From assembly GCF_010820665.1 (NCBI RefSeq), contig NZ_JAAIKC010000004.1, positions 248,001 through 312,000 on the forward strand: DNA of 64,000 bases, read 5' to 3'. A program made the translations under genes and the position numbers. Of this stretch, positions 8,248-17,140 are shown one piece after another. The DNA is from Paenibacillus sp. SYP-B3998. GTDB lineage: Bacteria > Bacillota > Bacilli > Paenibacillales > NBRC-103111. A model generated the notes under the pieces. The model was given only the letters and a program-made list of their open reading frames with translations, made no database searches and was not told the DNA's origin. Position 1 is the stretch's first letter. Every line of letters begins with the position of its first letter.

Positions 8248-8601
8248 TTACTCTTCGAACTCCTCTTCGTACCACTGCTCAAGCTGAGCTTGCAGCGCAC
8301 GAATTTCAGTAAGAAGAGAAATGAGCGGATAAGATTTTTCCTGAATTCCCGCGAATGATTGCTCTAAGCTATTGATGTAATCCAGTCCGTGGATGAGCTT
8401 ATTGGCTGTACCGATCAATTCGAGATGATCACACTCTGCAATAACATGTGGAAGCTGAGGGACATCAGCAGCAGTAAGCTTCTCTAATTCTTTGTGAAGG
8501 CGTTGATTAAGCGCAGTAAGTTGATAAGTATAAGCGGATGGCATTTCTACAAATTCCAAATGTTGCCCGTGTTTAAGAATAGCATAGCGCATTTGTGGCA
8601 T
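8248..8601 (-). CDS. Hypothetical small acidic protein
   Basis: This 117-residue soluble protein has no signal peptide or membrane segment. It begins MPQMRYAILKHGQHLEFVEM and is otherwise helical, with heptad-like Leu spacing (LTALNQRLHKELEKL; LISLLTEIRALQAQLEQWYEEE) ending in an acidic tail. It may be a coiled-coil or helical bundle protein. It lies upstream of cmpA in the same direction, 93 bases away, and divergent from the SprT-like gene. I do not recognise the family. Confidence 0.7.
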   Translation of the reverse strand: MPQMRYAILKHGQHLEFVEMPSAYTYQLTALNQRLHKELEKLTAADVPQLPHVIAECDHLELIGTANKLIHGLDYINSLEQSFAGIQEKSYPLISLLTEIRALQAQLEQWYEEEFEE

Positions 8602-8714
8602 AATCGTCGTTAAATCCCCTCTCTGGAAAGCTAGCGTTCTTCTTTTCTACTTGACAGTATAGCCGTACATACGGTACAAATTCAAGTGAGAACTTGGCAA
8701 AGGGGCGTTTTCTG

Positions 8715-9188
8715 ATGGATGATCGAGAGCTGCAGCAATGGGTGGAGCAGATCTCATTGGTATCGTTTGGCAGGCCGTTTATACATCAAGCACGATTTAA
8801 TCGAAGGTTAAGGTCCACAGGTGGACGTTATTTCACTAAGTCCCACGATATTGAAATCAGTTGGATACAGTGGGAGTCGTTTGGTCATGATGAAATCGAA
8901 AAAATTATTAAGCATGAATTGTGCCACTATCACTTACATTTGCTTAAGAGGGGATATCAGCATCGTGATCATGATTTTAAAACTTTATTGGCGCAAGTCG
9001 GAGGCACACGATTTTGTCGCTCCCTACCACAGCCGTCCAAGAAACAGTCTTATAAATACAGGTTGGAATGCGTGAATTGCAAAACGGAATATTATCGTAA
9101 ACGTAAAATGGATGTGCGTAAATACGCTTGTGGAAAATGCAAAGGAAAGTTAAAGTCGTTTACACTTGACTTACAAACGTCTTCATAA
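8715..9188 (+). CDS. sprT: SprT-like zinc metalloprotease-family protein (YdcK type)
   Basis: This 157-residue protein contains the SprT signature HELCHYHLH (HExxH, about residues 77-85), preceded by the conserved GGRYF and DIEIS strands. A C-terminal zinc ribbon has two Cys pairs (CVNCKTEY and CGKCKGKL). ATG 8715 with AAAGGGG nine bases upstream is preferred to an in-frame TTG at 8694. SprT proteins in Bacillota are conserved but poorly characterised; in eukaryotes the related Spartan domain degrades DNA-protein crosslinks. The gene completes the alr-ndo-tex-cmpA-sprT neighbourhood. Confidence 0.93.
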   Translation: MDDRELQQWVEQISLVSFGRPFIHQARFNRRLRSTGGRYFTKSHDIEISWIQWESFGHDEIEKIIKHELCHYHLHLLKRGYQHRDHDFKTLLAQVGGTRFCRSLPQPSKKQSYKYRLECVNCKTEYYRKRKMDVRKYACGKCKGKLKSFTLDLQTSS

Positions 9189-9194
9189 TAAAAT
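9166..9194 (+). promoter_or_regulatory. Sigma-A-type promoter of the tRNA-Asn/Ser operon
   Basis: TTGACT at 9166-9171, a 17-base spacer, and TAAAAT at 9189-9194 lie 14 bases before tRNA-Asn and overlap the 3' end of the SprT-like gene. Confidence 0.65.
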
Positions 9195-9207
9195 AATACT
9201 TGTTCAT

Positions 9208-9283
9208 TCCCTGATAGCTCAGTTGGTAGAGCACTCGACTGTTAATCGAGTTGTCACAGGTTCGAGTCCTGTTCGGGGAGCCA
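9208..9283 (+). tRNA. tRNA-Asn (GTT)
   Basis: The acceptor arms TCCCTGA/TCGGGGA pair with one G-U. The D arm is GCTCAGTTGGTAGAGC, the anticodon loop CTGTTAA gives GTT, and the T arm is CAGGTTCGAGTCCTG. The CCA end is encoded. Confidence 0.97.
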
Positions 9284-9291
9284 TTTCTTTT

Positions 9292-9380
9292 GGAGAGATA
9301 CCCAAGTGGCTATAAGGGGACCCTCTGCTAAGGGGTTAGACTGCGTAAGCGGTGCGAGGGTTCGAATCCCTCTCTCTCCG
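9292..9380 (+). tRNA. tRNA-Ser (GCT)
   Basis: GGAGAGA and TCTCTCC form the acceptor stem. The anticodon loop contains CTGCTAA (GCT), and a long variable arm (GCGTAAGCGGTGC) marks a class II tRNA. No CCA is encoded. It lies 8 bases after tRNA-Asn. Confidence 0.95.
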
Positions 9381-9390
9381 TACTTTAGTT

Positions 9391-9434
9391 AATAAATAAG
9401 CTCGATGGCGTTCACGCCGTCGAGCTTATTTATT
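9391..9434 (+). terminator. Terminator after tRNA-Asn/Ser
   Basis: AATAAATAAGCTCGA (9391-9405) pairs with TCGAGCTTATTTATT (9420-9434), with inner GGCG/CGCC pairing. The stem ends in a TTATTTATT tract. Confidence 0.9.
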
Positions 9435-9460
9435 ATGCTCACTATTTTTAAACATTTGCC

Positions 9461-9488
9461 TAACATCTTTTAAATGATTATCCGATAT
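9461..9488 (+). promoter_or_regulatory. Possible sigma-D-type promoter of the chemoreceptor gene
   Basis: TCCGATAT at 9481-9488 closely resembles the sigma-D -10 element GCCGATAT. TAAC at 9461 could be a weak -35 (consensus TAAA with about 15 bases between). Motility and chemotaxis genes use this factor in Bacillus. The -35 match is imperfect. Confidence 0.4.
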
Positions 9489-9528
9489 GATAGATACACA
9501 ATATTTACCACCTCGGAGGTTAGCTTTT

Positions 9529-11271
9529 ATGTCAAGATTACGTTCAATTCGTGTTAGACTTCTTCTTTTGTTGTTGTTGCCTTCTCTGCTGTTTTTGTTA
9601 ACAAGCGTTTATTTAACGCAGCAAAACGATTCGAATGTGGATAAGCTGAAAACATCGCTCTATGAAACTACGGATAAAAGTACTTCGCTCATTCTGAATG
9701 CAGACCGGGATATGTATCAAGGCTTGACGGCTTATCAATTGCTTGTCTCTGGTACTCTGAATGCGGAAGAGAAAACCAAACAATTGAAAGTTCTTCAGGA
9801 TAATATCGATCAGGCCAATAAGAGAGTCGGCCAAGCTGCTGATATTTTGAAAGCTCAACATTTGATCCAAGTTGCTCACGGCGACACGAAGATGACGATT
9901 GAACAGAACTTCGACAGCTTCCATGCGCTGTTTGATCAGTGGTCCAAGCAGGCGAAGCAAGTAATTGACTCATCAAATACGGGCAAAGGTGTCATTAACG
10001 ACGGTAATCTGTTAGAAACGTTTGAAAAAGGGCGAGAGGGTCTCAATCAAGTGGGAGAAATTCTTGACACCTACGCTAAGACAAGTATTGAAGAAATTCA
10101 AGCTCAGAACAAAAAGTCGGCATGGTCGGTTTACATGTCAGTAACGATAATTATTTTGCTTTTGCTTGCTTTCGGTTCGTTTATCATTCGCCAAATTATG
10201 AAAACGATTCGTAGGATTGTGGAAATCACCAGTAAAGTAGCTGCAGGAGATCTGCGTCATCAGCCACAGATGGCGTATTCCAGAGACGAGCTAGGACAAA
10301 TTACAGAATCTGTGGACACGATGGTGACCAAGATCAAGGATCTTATAGGTGTTATTGCTCACAACACAAGCTATGTAAACTCGGCTTCTATGGAGTTATT
10401 CGATAGCTCTAGGGAATCAGCAGCCGCAGCCGAGCATGTGGCAGTCAATATTCAAGAAATGACACAGGATATGGAGCATCAAACTCGAAGCAGTGAGGAG
10501 ACGAGCAGGGCGATTGAAGAGATGGCGATAGGCATTCAACGAGTTGCTGAGAATTCAGGTGTAATGTCTGAGCATTCATCGCTCACTTCTCAACATGCTA
10601 ATCTTGGCAATGATCTCTTGACTAGTCTACAGAAGCAGATGTCTAGTATTCTTGTCTCTGTGGAACAATTGTCGCAAACAGTCCAGTCGCTGACGCACAA
10701 GTCAGATGAAATCGGTCATATCGCATCGAGCATTACAGATTTTGCTAATCAGACGAATTTACTTTCTTTAAACGCTTCTATTGAAGCTGCTAGAGCCGGT
10801 GAGCATGGAAAGGGATTTAACGTAGTTGCTAATGAAATTCGTAAGCTTGCGAGTCAGTCTATTCAGTCAGCAGATGGAATTAACCAGTTGATCCACGAAA
10901 CGCGAGTGGAGATCACGAGTGTCTCCGATTCAATGAATTCAACTAAACAGGAGGCTAGTACAGGTGCTGATATGATGCAGGAAGTGAATCACAGCTTCCA
11001 TACCATTATGCAGTCGGTTCAACATATTGTCTCCCAAATTCATGAAACATCAGCGATAACGGAACAAATGTCGGCAAGCTCGCAGGAAATTTCCGCTACA
11101 ATGGAGCACTCTTCATCCACTGTTGGGCAAATTCTTATGAAATCTCAGGGGGTTGCAGCGGCGACTGAACAGCAGTTGGCCATGATGCAGAACATTGCGG
11201 CGGCTTCGGAACAACTGAAATCTGTGGTGAATACACTCAATGAATCCGTATCATTTTTCAAAATCAAGTAG
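9529..11271 (+). CDS. Methyl-accepting chemotaxis protein
   Basis: This 580-residue transmembrane chemoreceptor has a first membrane helix at about 10-30 ([20 protein letters not shown]), an extracytoplasmic four-helix-bundle-like sensor of about 170 residues, and a second helix at about 200-222. A HAMP domain follows ([16 protein letters not shown]), then a long signalling coiled coil whose hairpin tip reads [20 protein letters not shown] and [13 protein letters not shown]. It should bind CheA/CheW and control swimming. ATG 9529 has CGGAGG nine bases upstream; the in-frame ATG at 9487 has none. The ligand is unknown. It is monocistronic, with a terminator shared with corA. Confidence 0.95.
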   Translation: MSRLRSIRVRLLLLLLLPSLLFLLTSVYLTQQNDSNVDKLKTSLYETTDKSTSLILNADRDMYQGLTAYQLLVSGTLNAEEKTKQLKVLQDNIDQANKRVGQAADILKAQHLIQVAHGDTKMTIEQNFDSFHALFDQWSKQAKQVIDSSNTGKGVINDGNLLETFEKGREGLNQVGEILDTYAKTSIEEIQAQNKKSAWSVYMSVTIIILLLLAFGSFIIRQIMKTIRRIVEITSKVAAGDLRHQPQMAYSRDELGQITESVDTMVTKIKDLIGVIAHNTSYVNSASMELFDSSRESAAAAEHVAVNIQEMTQDMEHQTRSSEETSRAIEEMAIGIQRVAENSGVMSEHSSLTSQHANLGNDLLTSLQKQMSSILVSVEQLSQTVQSLTHKSDEIGHIASSITDFANQTNLLSLNASIEAARAGEHGKGFNVVANEIRKLASQSIQSADGINQLIHETRVEITSVSDSMNSTKQEASTGADMMQEVNHSFHTIMQSVQHIVSQIHETSAITEQMSASSQEISATMEHSSSTVGQILMKSQGVAAATEQQLAMMQNIAAASEQLKSVVNTLNESVSFFKIK

Positions 11272-11289
11272 TTCAAATTGACCTAGAAG

Positions 11290-11334
11290 CAAAAAGCGCT
11301 TCTGTGATTTTATAATCGCAGGGAGCGCTTTTTC
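11290..11334. terminator. Bidirectional terminator between the chemoreceptor gene and corA
   Basis: AAAAAGCGCT (11291-11300) pairs with AGCGCTTTTT (11324-11333), with further pairing of CTG/CAG and GATT/ATC inside. A and T tracts are present on both sides. Confidence 0.85.
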
Positions 11335-11336
11335 CA

Positions 11337-12266
11337 CTAAAACCAACGTTTACGTTTAAAGTAGTACCACATACACCCTCCAACAATAATCATCAGAATC
11401 CAAGCATATAAATAGCCGTGATCCCAAGTGAGTTCAGGTATATATTTAAAGTTCATTCCGTAGAGTCCTACGATAAAAGTAAGGGGAAGAAAAATGGTGC
11501 TGAACAAGGTGAGTGTTTTCATAATTTCGTTCATGCGATCCGATTTCATACTCATTTGCAGTTCCAGTAGACCGGTTAAGGACTCCCGAAAAATATCTAG
11601 AGAATCAACCACGCGTGAAATATGATCCATGATATCGATGAAATAAACCTCATCTTCCTGCCGCGTATAGGGGAAGGAGTGATGGCTGATCGCGGAGAGG
11701 ATGATTCGTTCTTCAACAATAACGCGTCGAAGTTGATGCATAGTCCGCTTTAGTTGAAAAATATCTTGTGCGATTCGGATGGAAGGGTTCTCATACACCC
11801 CTTGTTCCATCGCATCCAAACGATCGTCGAAATGATCGACTACGACGGAGTAGTCGTCTACGCAGCGATCTAATAAAGCATGAAGAATGACGCCGGGATG
11901 ACTCATTTTTCCCTCAACTTCTAAGCATGTCTGGTATAGCTGGTCGAGAAAGGGAAGCTTTTCTTTATAAACGGTAATGATATAATTGGCGCCAATGACG
12001 ATACCGATTTCTTGGGGCTGATAATGCTCTGAAATGGCGAAGAACGTTAAAAAAACGTGATTCGTGTAGGTATCTATCTTGGGACGTTGATTCAACTTGA
12101 CCGCATCCTCTACTAGCAGAGGGTGACAATGGAAGAGATTGCCAAGAACATGCTTCACCTCACCCGGAGAAGGATTTTCCATGCGAATCCAAGCCACTTC
12201 TTGCTGTGCGGGAAAGCGTATTGGCTCCTCATGAGTTTGTCCATTTGTGGTCTCGTAAATAAGCAT
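11337..12266 (-). CDS. corA: CorA-family divalent metal ion transporter
   Basis: This 309-residue protein has the CorA layout: a soluble N-terminal alpha/beta domain, a long helical region, and two C-terminal membrane helices (about 248-268 and 282-302). The selectivity signature YGMNF follows the first helix. The second ends in a basic tail (YFKRKRWF). CorA pentamers import Mg2+, and in some relatives Co2+, Ni2+ or Zn2+. ATG 12266 has AAGAGGTG upstream. It faces the chemoreceptor gene. Confidence 0.94.
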   Translation of the reverse strand: MLIYETTNGQTHEEPIRFPAQQEVAWIRMENPSPGEVKHVLGNLFHCHPLLVEDAVKLNQRPKIDTYTNHVFLTFFAISEHYQPQEIGIVIGANYIITVYKEKLPFLDQLYQTCLEVEGKMSHPGVILHALLDRCVDDYSVVVDHFDDRLDAMEQGVYENPSIRIAQDIFQLKRTMHQLRRVIVEERIILSAISHHSFPYTRQEDEVYFIDIMDHISRVVDSLDIFRESLTGLLELQMSMKSDRMNEIMKTLTLFSTIFLPLTFIVGLYGMNFKYIPELTWDHGYLYAWILMIIVGGCMWYYFKRKRWF

Positions 12267-12341
12267 TGATGACGCGCACCTCTTGTCGGTAAGATGCTTT
12301 CAGCATAGCATATTTGATTGGTGAAGTTCCAGAAATTGTGC

Positions 12342-12370
12342 TTGTCATCCTCGATATAATCCGTTATAAT
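12342..12370 (+). promoter_or_regulatory. Sigma-A promoter of the tRNA-Glu/Lys/Leu operon
   Basis: TTGTCA at 12342-12347, a 17-base spacer and a perfect TATAAT at 12365-12370 stand 43 bases before tRNA-Glu. Confidence 0.75.
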
Positions 12371-12413
12371 AATTTTTGTCGTCAAAAATGGAACAAGGTT
12401 TGCAGACGTTCAA

Positions 12414-12488
12414 GGCCCGTTGGTCAAGTGGTTAAGACACCTCCCTTTCACGGAGGTAACAGGGGTTCGAGTCCCCTACGGGTCACCA
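12414..12488 (+). tRNA. tRNA-Glu (TTC)
   Basis: The acceptor arms GGCCCGT/ACGGGTC pair with one G-U. The anticodon loop CTTTCAC gives TTC, the T arm is GGGGTTCGAGTCCCC, and CCA is encoded. Confidence 0.96.
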
Positions 12489-12504
12489 TTTCTTTTTACG
12501 CTGC

Positions 12505-12577
12505 GAGCCATTAGCTCAGTTGGTAGAGCACCTGACTTTTAATCAGGGTGTCGAAGGTTCGAGTCCTTCATGGCTCA
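12505..12577 (+). tRNA. tRNA-Lys (TTT)
   Basis: GAGCCAT/ATGGCTC form the acceptor stem. The anticodon loop CTTTTAA gives TTT and the T arm is GAAGGTTCGAGTCCTTC. No CCA is encoded. Confidence 0.96.
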
Positions 12578-12617
12578 CTTTGACATTCACATGGAAGAAG
12601 AATTTCTTCCCATATAT

Positions 12618-12701
12618 GCGCGGTCGTGGTGGAACGGCAGACACACCATCTTGAGGGGGTGGCGCTCACAAGGCGTGGGGGTTCAAATCCCCCCGACCGC
12701 A
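12618..12701 (+). tRNA. tRNA-Leu (GAG)
   Basis: GCGGTCG/CGACCGC form the acceptor stem. The anticodon arm is CCATC-TTGAGGG-GGTGG, giving GAG. The variable arm is CGCTCACAAGGCG and the T arm GGGGGTTCAAATCCCCC. No CCA is encoded. Confidence 0.94.
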
Positions 12702-12718
12702 TATACCTCAAAAAGCTC

Positions 12719-12750
12719 AGAACCCTTACAACGTAAGGGTTCTTTTATTT
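12719..12750 (+). terminator. Terminator after the tRNA-Glu/Lys/Leu operon
   Basis: AGAACCCTTAC (12719-12729) pairs perfectly with GTAAGGGTTCT (12733-12743) around a 3-base loop, followed by TTTATTTG. Confidence 0.93.
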
Positions 12751-12955
12751 GTCTTTTAATTGCTGTGAAAATTATAATGACAGGAGACTCTTTTTTATAT
12801 TTTTCGATCTGCTCATATACTAATGTGGATAATGCTAGTATGATTTATAGATTGTGATATCGCCATAAAAAAGTTGTTAGATATTCATAATGCACCTTAA
12901 ATTTCTGCTATGTATTAACAGCAATTACTTTCAAATGAACTTCCAGGAGGGGAAA

Positions 12956-14521
12956 ATGATTAAAAAGTTAGTGAAAAGCATCCTTGTAGGAATGATCTTA
13001 TTGCTATCGTCTCAATCGACATATGCCAATGAGGTGTCTAAGCTCAATAATCATGAAATCAGTTTAAAATTGAACGATAAGACGGCAGTTGTTAATGGGC
13101 AAGCAGTTACTCTACCAGCTGCGCCAATTTTGTTGAATAACACCACAATGGTGCCTTTACGAATGATTGGGGATTCATTGGAAGCTGAAACAAAATGGGA
13201 CGATTCTACTCGAACAATAACAATCCTATTAGCCAAACAGGCCATATATCTTACAGTTGATCAGACAATAGCTACTGTTAACGGTACATCCGTCAAGTTA
13301 GATCAGCCGGCTACTATTATAAATGAAACTGCCATGGTCCCCCTTCGTTTTATTTCTGAAAATTTAAATCAAACAGTCACCTTTGACAGTAGTACGCAGA
13401 TGATCACTATAAAGAATAAAAAAATAGAAGTTCAGCCTCTTGGACCGAAGAAGCTTGATAATCCAACTGTAGATAACTTAACGCTATCTATCGGCAAACC
13501 AGATAGATACATATATCAATATGACGGCCCCAGTATTAGGAGTAAACAGGAAAGTATTTCGAGTTTTGTTGCGGATCGTAACAATAATATATTTATGATT
13601 GATTTTAAAAATGATCGTCCGGCATTAAGCCAGTATTATATTTCTTCCTACAATCAAGAGAATGGAAGTAGTAAAAAGCTCCAGCATGTAGTTAATATTG
13701 ATGAAAAATTTAACATTGAATATAAAGATAAAACGGGCATTGTACAAAATTTAAAGTACTTTGATCTAGCTCCAAAGCAGCTCTTTTACGATGAGCAGCA
13801 TGACAAGGTATATTTGCTTGCAAATGTTGATAAGAAGGATATTACGACTGTTATCTATGAAGTCTTGCCCAATGTCCAGATGCTCACTTATCATTTGGAT
13901 TGTGTGATGGATGAGGAAAGCGATTTTTTTGCCACATTAAACGAGAAACAATTTTACTACAGCAATACGTTGCAAGAGCGAGTATATTCCTTTGAAATTG
14001 GTAAAGAGCGAGACACAACCGGGGTGTTAAGCAGTAGTTTGAAACAGCAGCTTGTATCTACAGTAAAAGAAAGCGCCATCTATGTATTGGATACAGTCAA
14101 TAGAACAATTAGTAAATTAGACACAAAGGGAAGTCTTCAAGAGGTAGCTAAGGTGAATTTGAAACAAATAAATGGAGCAGCATCTAGGGATGGATTCTTT
14201 TATGTGGCGGATGAACAAGGGTTTTATAAATTGAGTACTGACGGCGCAATCGAGAATTATGTGAAGTTGAATGAACTAGCCTACAAGCATGGTCTCTACG
14301 ATCCGGCCAAGAAAATGTATGAAAAAATGGTGCCTGGTGTTGCTGGATATATGGAGTATTCAGAAGGAAATATGAGTCAGGGTGGAGAAAAAGAGCCCAG
14401 CAGCCTATCATTAGGTAATTCAATAGACTTCACTGTGGACAGCAAAGGAAACATAGTTATTTACGATACTACGAATCGTATGATTAGAAGAATTAATTTG
14501 TATCACACAAAAAACGATTAG
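12956..14521 (+). CDS. Secreted protein with two copper-amine-oxidase-N (stalk) domains and a propeller-like C-terminus
   Basis: This 521-residue exported protein has a signal peptide at residues 1-24 (cleavage near TYA-NE). Two stalk-type domains follow, each ending in the family signature: VPLRMIGDSLEAETKWD with TRTITI at about 63-85, and VPLRFISENLNQTVTFD at about 130-146. The remaining 350 residues show repeated strand patterns (YVADEQGFYKLSTDGAIENY, IYDTTNRMIRRINLY) that suggest a beta-propeller. Such proteins are common at the Paenibacillus cell surface and mostly uncharacterised. ATG 12956 follows AGGAGGGG; the upstream in-frame ATG at 12890 lacks a site. It is monocistronic. Confidence 0.82.
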   Translation: MIKKLVKSILVGMILLLSSQSTYANEVSKLNNHEISLKLNDKTAVVNGQAVTLPAAPILLNNTTMVPLRMIGDSLEAETKWDDSTRTITILLAKQAIYLTVDQTIATVNGTSVKLDQPATIINETAMVPLRFISENLNQTVTFDSSTQMITIKNKKIEVQPLGPKKLDNPTVDNLTLSIGKPDRYIYQYDGPSIRSKQESISSFVADRNNNIFMIDFKNDRPALSQYYISSYNQENGSSKKLQHVVNIDEKFNIEYKDKTGIVQNLKYFDLAPKQLFYDEQHDKVYLLANVDKKDITTVIYEVLPNVQMLTYHLDCVMDEESDFFATLNEKQFYYSNTLQERVYSFEIGKERDTTGVLSSSLKQQLVSTVKESAIYVLDTVNRTISKLDTKGSLQEVAKVNLKQINGAASRDGFFYVADEQGFYKLSTDGAIENYVKLNELAYKHGLYDPAKKMYEKMVPGVAGYMEYSEGNMSQGGEKEPSSLSLGNSIDFTVDSKGNIVIYDTTNRMIRRINLYHTKND

Positions 14522-14683
14522 TGAGTGGTGTAACCGACACGTCTACTATTTTCTCGAAAATGTAAATAGGTTATTTATCCCAATATTTCAAATGAAATTC
14601 GGGCTTCAAATCCCATAGATGTCGGGAATTCTGTCGTATATAATTGAAATGGTTACACTTTGGTACTATTGGAGAGGGCTTTA

Positions 14684-15697
14684 TTGAGAGAATTATTGGG
14701 TAAGGTATTAAAGTATGATGTTACGACTAGTTATGGTCTTGTATTAGTCCCGAGTCAATCTGTTCTGGATCAAGAGCACTTGGATTTATTTCAACAGCAC
14801 CGAATTGATAAGGTGGATATTATTGTAACATCGCATATAGAAGTCGTGTCTACCTCCGATTCCTCCCAACTCCTTGTACAGAAGGCTACTCAGTATGCGA
14901 AGGATTTGTTCGAACGTATCCAGACGCATAAGAAAATCCCCCTGCTTGAAATCAAAAATGATTTGATTCCAATTATTCAGGAGGCGGCGGAGCATCCCGA
15001 TTTATTTCAACTGTTCCAAGCGGTTAAAGCTAAGGATGAGTACACGCACCGGCACAACATCGGCGTCGGTATTCTATCTACTCTTATAGGTAAATGGTTA
15101 AATCTTCCTGATTCAGACGTGGCCTTATTATCCCTGGCGGCAACTCTTCATGATGTTGGTAAAGTCCAGATTTCACAAGAGATTCTGATGAAGCCAGGTA
15201 AGCTAACTCGGGAAGAATTTGATGAAATGAAGCGGCATACGGTATTGGGTTACAACATGCTCAAAGATACAGTCGGACTTAACTACAGGGTTGCGCTTGT
15301 AGCTTTACAGCATCATGAACGCGCCGATGGCAGTGGATATCCTTTGAAATTAAAAGATGCTCAGTTAGACCGAATGAGTCGTATTGTCGCTGTAGCTGAT
15401 ATTTTCCATGCGATGTCCTCGAAGCGTCCTTATCACGAAATGATGCCATTTTATGAGGTTGTAAGCCGCATGAGGCAAGGGTTTTTCGGTGAGTTGGATC
15501 CGCATATTGTTTCTGTGTTCCTTAGCAACATGGTAAAGAGTCTAATCGGTCGAAAGGTCTTGCTTACCGATGGTCGGTGGGGTGAGGTCATCTATATTAA
15601 TCCAAGTGATGATACGAATCCGTTGGTCAAAGTCGAGGAGACTTTTCTTGATCTCAGTCGTGAGCGACACATACATATAAAGGAAGTAATAGCATGA
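14684..15697 (+). CDS. HD-GYP domain protein (probable cyclic-di-GMP phosphodiesterase)
   Basis: This protein is about 337 residues long. Residues about 120-290 carry an HD-GYP domain: YTHRHNIGVG, the metal pair in ATLHDVGKVQ, the HH of LQHHERADGSGYPLKL, and a late VADIFHAMSSKRPY. The GYP signature is intact, so hydrolysis of c-di-GMP is plausible. The N-terminal 110 residues resemble the DUF3391-like lead of related proteins. A TTG at 14684, with GGAGAGG six bases upstream, is the best start; an in-frame TTG at 14660 has none. The stop overlaps the start of the next gene by four bases, so the two are translationally coupled. Confidence 0.9.
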   Translation: MRELLGKVLKYDVTTSYGLVLVPSQSVLDQEHLDLFQQHRIDKVDIIVTSHIEVVSTSDSSQLLVQKATQYAKDLFERIQTHKKIPLLEIKNDLIPIIQEAAEHPDLFQLFQAVKAKDEYTHRHNIGVGILSTLIGKWLNLPDSDVALLSLAATLHDVGKVQISQEILMKPGKLTREEFDEMKRHTVLGYNMLKDTVGLNYRVALVALQHHERADGSGYPLKLKDAQLDRMSRIVAVADIFHAMSSKRPYHEMMPFYEVVSRMRQGFFGELDPHIVSVFLSNMVKSLIGRKVLLTDGRWGEVIYINPSDDTNPLVKVEETFLDLSRERHIHIKEVIA

Positions 15698-16032
15698 AAA
15701 ACAACACAAGCATGCAGGAAGAAGCTACCGTTCTGATCGAGCGTAATCATGAACCGCATCTCGTTTTGAACCAATTCTTTTCCAATCATGGTCTCACGCA
15801 ACGTGAATCGGAAATTCTTGCAATTATTGCGACCTATGGGTATACGAATCGGGAAATCGCGGAATATTGCTGTATTAGCGAGAAAACGGTGAAGATTCAT
15901 CTTGCCAACATTATGGGTAAAATCGGGATCAGCTCCATGCGTAGATTACTCGCGCTGCTGTTACAGCAAGCCTTGTTATTCTCAAGAATGACAAACGAAT
16001 CTAACCGAGTTACATCAATTGGCGTAAGCTAA
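15694..16032 (+). CDS. Short LuxR/GerE-type HTH regulator
   Basis: In this 112-residue protein the central region is a LuxR-type HTH (LTQRESEILAIIATYGYTNREIAEYCCISEKTVKIHLANIMGKIGI). There is no receiver or sensor domain, so it is of the small GerE-like type. Its ATG overlaps the stop of the HD-GYP gene (ATGA). The coupling suggests a link between c-di-GMP turnover and transcription, which is inference. A terminator follows. Confidence 0.9.
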   Translation: MKNNTSMQEEATVLIERNHEPHLVLNQFFSNHGLTQRESEILAIIATYGYTNREIAEYCCISEKTVKIHLANIMGKIGISSMRRLLALLLQQALLFSRMTNESNRVTSIGVS

Positions 16033-16039
16033 ATAATGA

Positions 16040-16078
16040 GAAGGGCTTCTAAATAAGAAGTCCTTCTTTTCTTTTTTA
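16040..16078 (+). terminator. Terminator after the HD-GYP/LuxR operon
   Basis: GAAGGGCTTCT and AGAAGTCCTTC (one G-U) form the stem, followed by TTTTCTTTTTT. Confidence 0.88.
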
Positions 16079-16459
16079 TCAGGTCGATGCTGAGTTCCAA
16101 CGATACATAAATCTAGTATCCATTTGCAGCACATCTTCAATGTCACACATACGCATCCATAATTGATTAATTTGCTGAATTTGACAGGACAGAGCAGCAT
16201 GACGCAGTTTAATTGTGCTTAAGCTGATACCAAAACGACGCGGGTGTCTCGGATTGATAAGAAGGTCATCCAATAGAACGGAAATGCCAGCTTCTTCTTC
16301 GTCGATTTCTTCTGCAAGCAGTTTTTGAAAAGGTGCTTGAAGCGGCACATAGAGGGTAGATTTGCTCCAATCAAGCTCCTTGGGCAGAAAGAGAATCGAC
16401 ATGAGGAACGGCTGCAGTTGATCATCATGATAATCATACAGGATGGTGAGCTTTGCCAT
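16079..16459 (-). CDS. Hypothetical protein, third gene of the XRE/ImmA group
   Basis: This 126-residue protein starts at ATG 16459 with AAAGGAGC eight bases upstream. It overlaps the end of the peptidase gene by 26 bases, so translation is probably coupled. It is soluble, begins MAKLTILYDYHDDQLQPFLM, has an acidic centre (EEIDEEEAG) and ends with Trp/Met/Arg-rich helices. I do not recognise the family. Context suggests a role with the ImmA-type protease. Confidence 0.75.
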   Translation of the reverse strand: MAKLTILYDYHDDQLQPFLMSILFLPKELDWSKSTLYVPLQAPFQKLLAEEIDEEEAGISVLLDDLLINPRHPRRFGISLSTIKLRHAALSCQIQQINQLWMRMCDIEDVLQMDTRFMYRWNSAST

Positions 16460-17066
16460 TTGTCGATGCTCCTTTCCGTTTGAGCTGCTCAAGCTTCTCC
16501 ATGATGCTGCGGGTCGCATCAGACCAATTGGCTGGATGATATGAAGAGGTTTGGTTCTTGATAAATAAATGGAACTCCTGATCCATAATTCCTTGGAAAA
16601 TTCGACGTTGGATTTGTTCTAGTCTAGCTGCTGCGAGTCGATAAGTCACCTGAAACTCCTCAGATAGTGCTTCTATCATTTCGCTTTTTCGTTCTGGCAG
16701 TTGAATTTGTTTGATCATGGAAATGGGCATAGCCGCATACAACTGGAAAGCAGCAGCATCCTGTTCTTGCCAACCGACGTATTGATCAGGCATCGTCATC
16801 TGATTGCCTGCATGTCTTAATAGATGGCAGACTTCATGTAGGAAATCTTCCCACTGCTCTCTGGCAGAAAGACGGCGATCCAAGTTGATACTGAATAGTC
16901 CGTTATTTTCGACGGCCATACTGTTCATATCTGTGAAATATGTCCATATGTTGAGCTTGCTAGCCAGATTTACAATTTGTAGCTGATTGGGTTGTGTAAG
17001 CTGGTGCTGGTGATATAAAGCTTCAATCCACTGCTCAAGAGGCGTAGTTTGGTAGTTTGAGAACAT
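16434..17066 (-). CDS. ImmA/IrrE-family metallopeptidase
   Basis: This 210-residue protein carries the zinc peptidase motif HEVCH (FLHEVCHLLRH, about residues 79-89), with the downstream acidic helix (QEQDAAAFQLYAAMPISM) usual for ImmA/IrrE proteins. The C-terminus is charged and Lys-rich. ImmA proteases cleave cognate XRE repressors, as in ICEBs1 and in the Deinococcus IrrE/DdrO pair. ATG 17066 follows GAGGTG; the longer frame starts inside the XRE gene and is not supported. An XRE gene lies directly upstream, separated by a hairpin. Confidence 0.88.
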   Translation of the reverse strand: MFSNYQTTPLEQWIEALYHQHQLTQPNQLQIVNLASKLNIWTYFTDMNSMAVENNGLFSINLDRRLSAREQWEDFLHEVCHLLRHAGNQMTMPDQYVGWQEQDAAAFQLYAAMPISMIKQIQLPERKSEMIEALSEEFQVTYRLAAARLEQIQRRIFQGIMDQEFHLFIKNQTSSYHPANWSDATRSIMEKLEQLKRKGASTNGKAHHPV

Positions 17067-17109
17067 AGTAGCACCTCGGAATAAGAATGTATGTTCGATC
17101 TTGTGAGCA

Positions 17110-17140
17110 AAAGAAAAGCCCATTGGGCTAGTTATGGGCT
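17110..17140 (-). terminator. Hairpin between the XRE gene and the ImmA-like gene
   Basis: On the minus strand AGCCCAT and ATGGGCT (17134-17140 and 17117-17123) form a stem followed by TTTCTTTTG. It starts at the XRE stop codon and could reduce read-through into the peptidase gene. Confidence 0.7.

Noticed and set aside
12314..12857. Open frames covering the tRNA-Glu, tRNA-Lys and tRNA-Leu region
   Set aside because: The sequence folds into complete tRNAs with a promoter and terminator; the frames are incidental.
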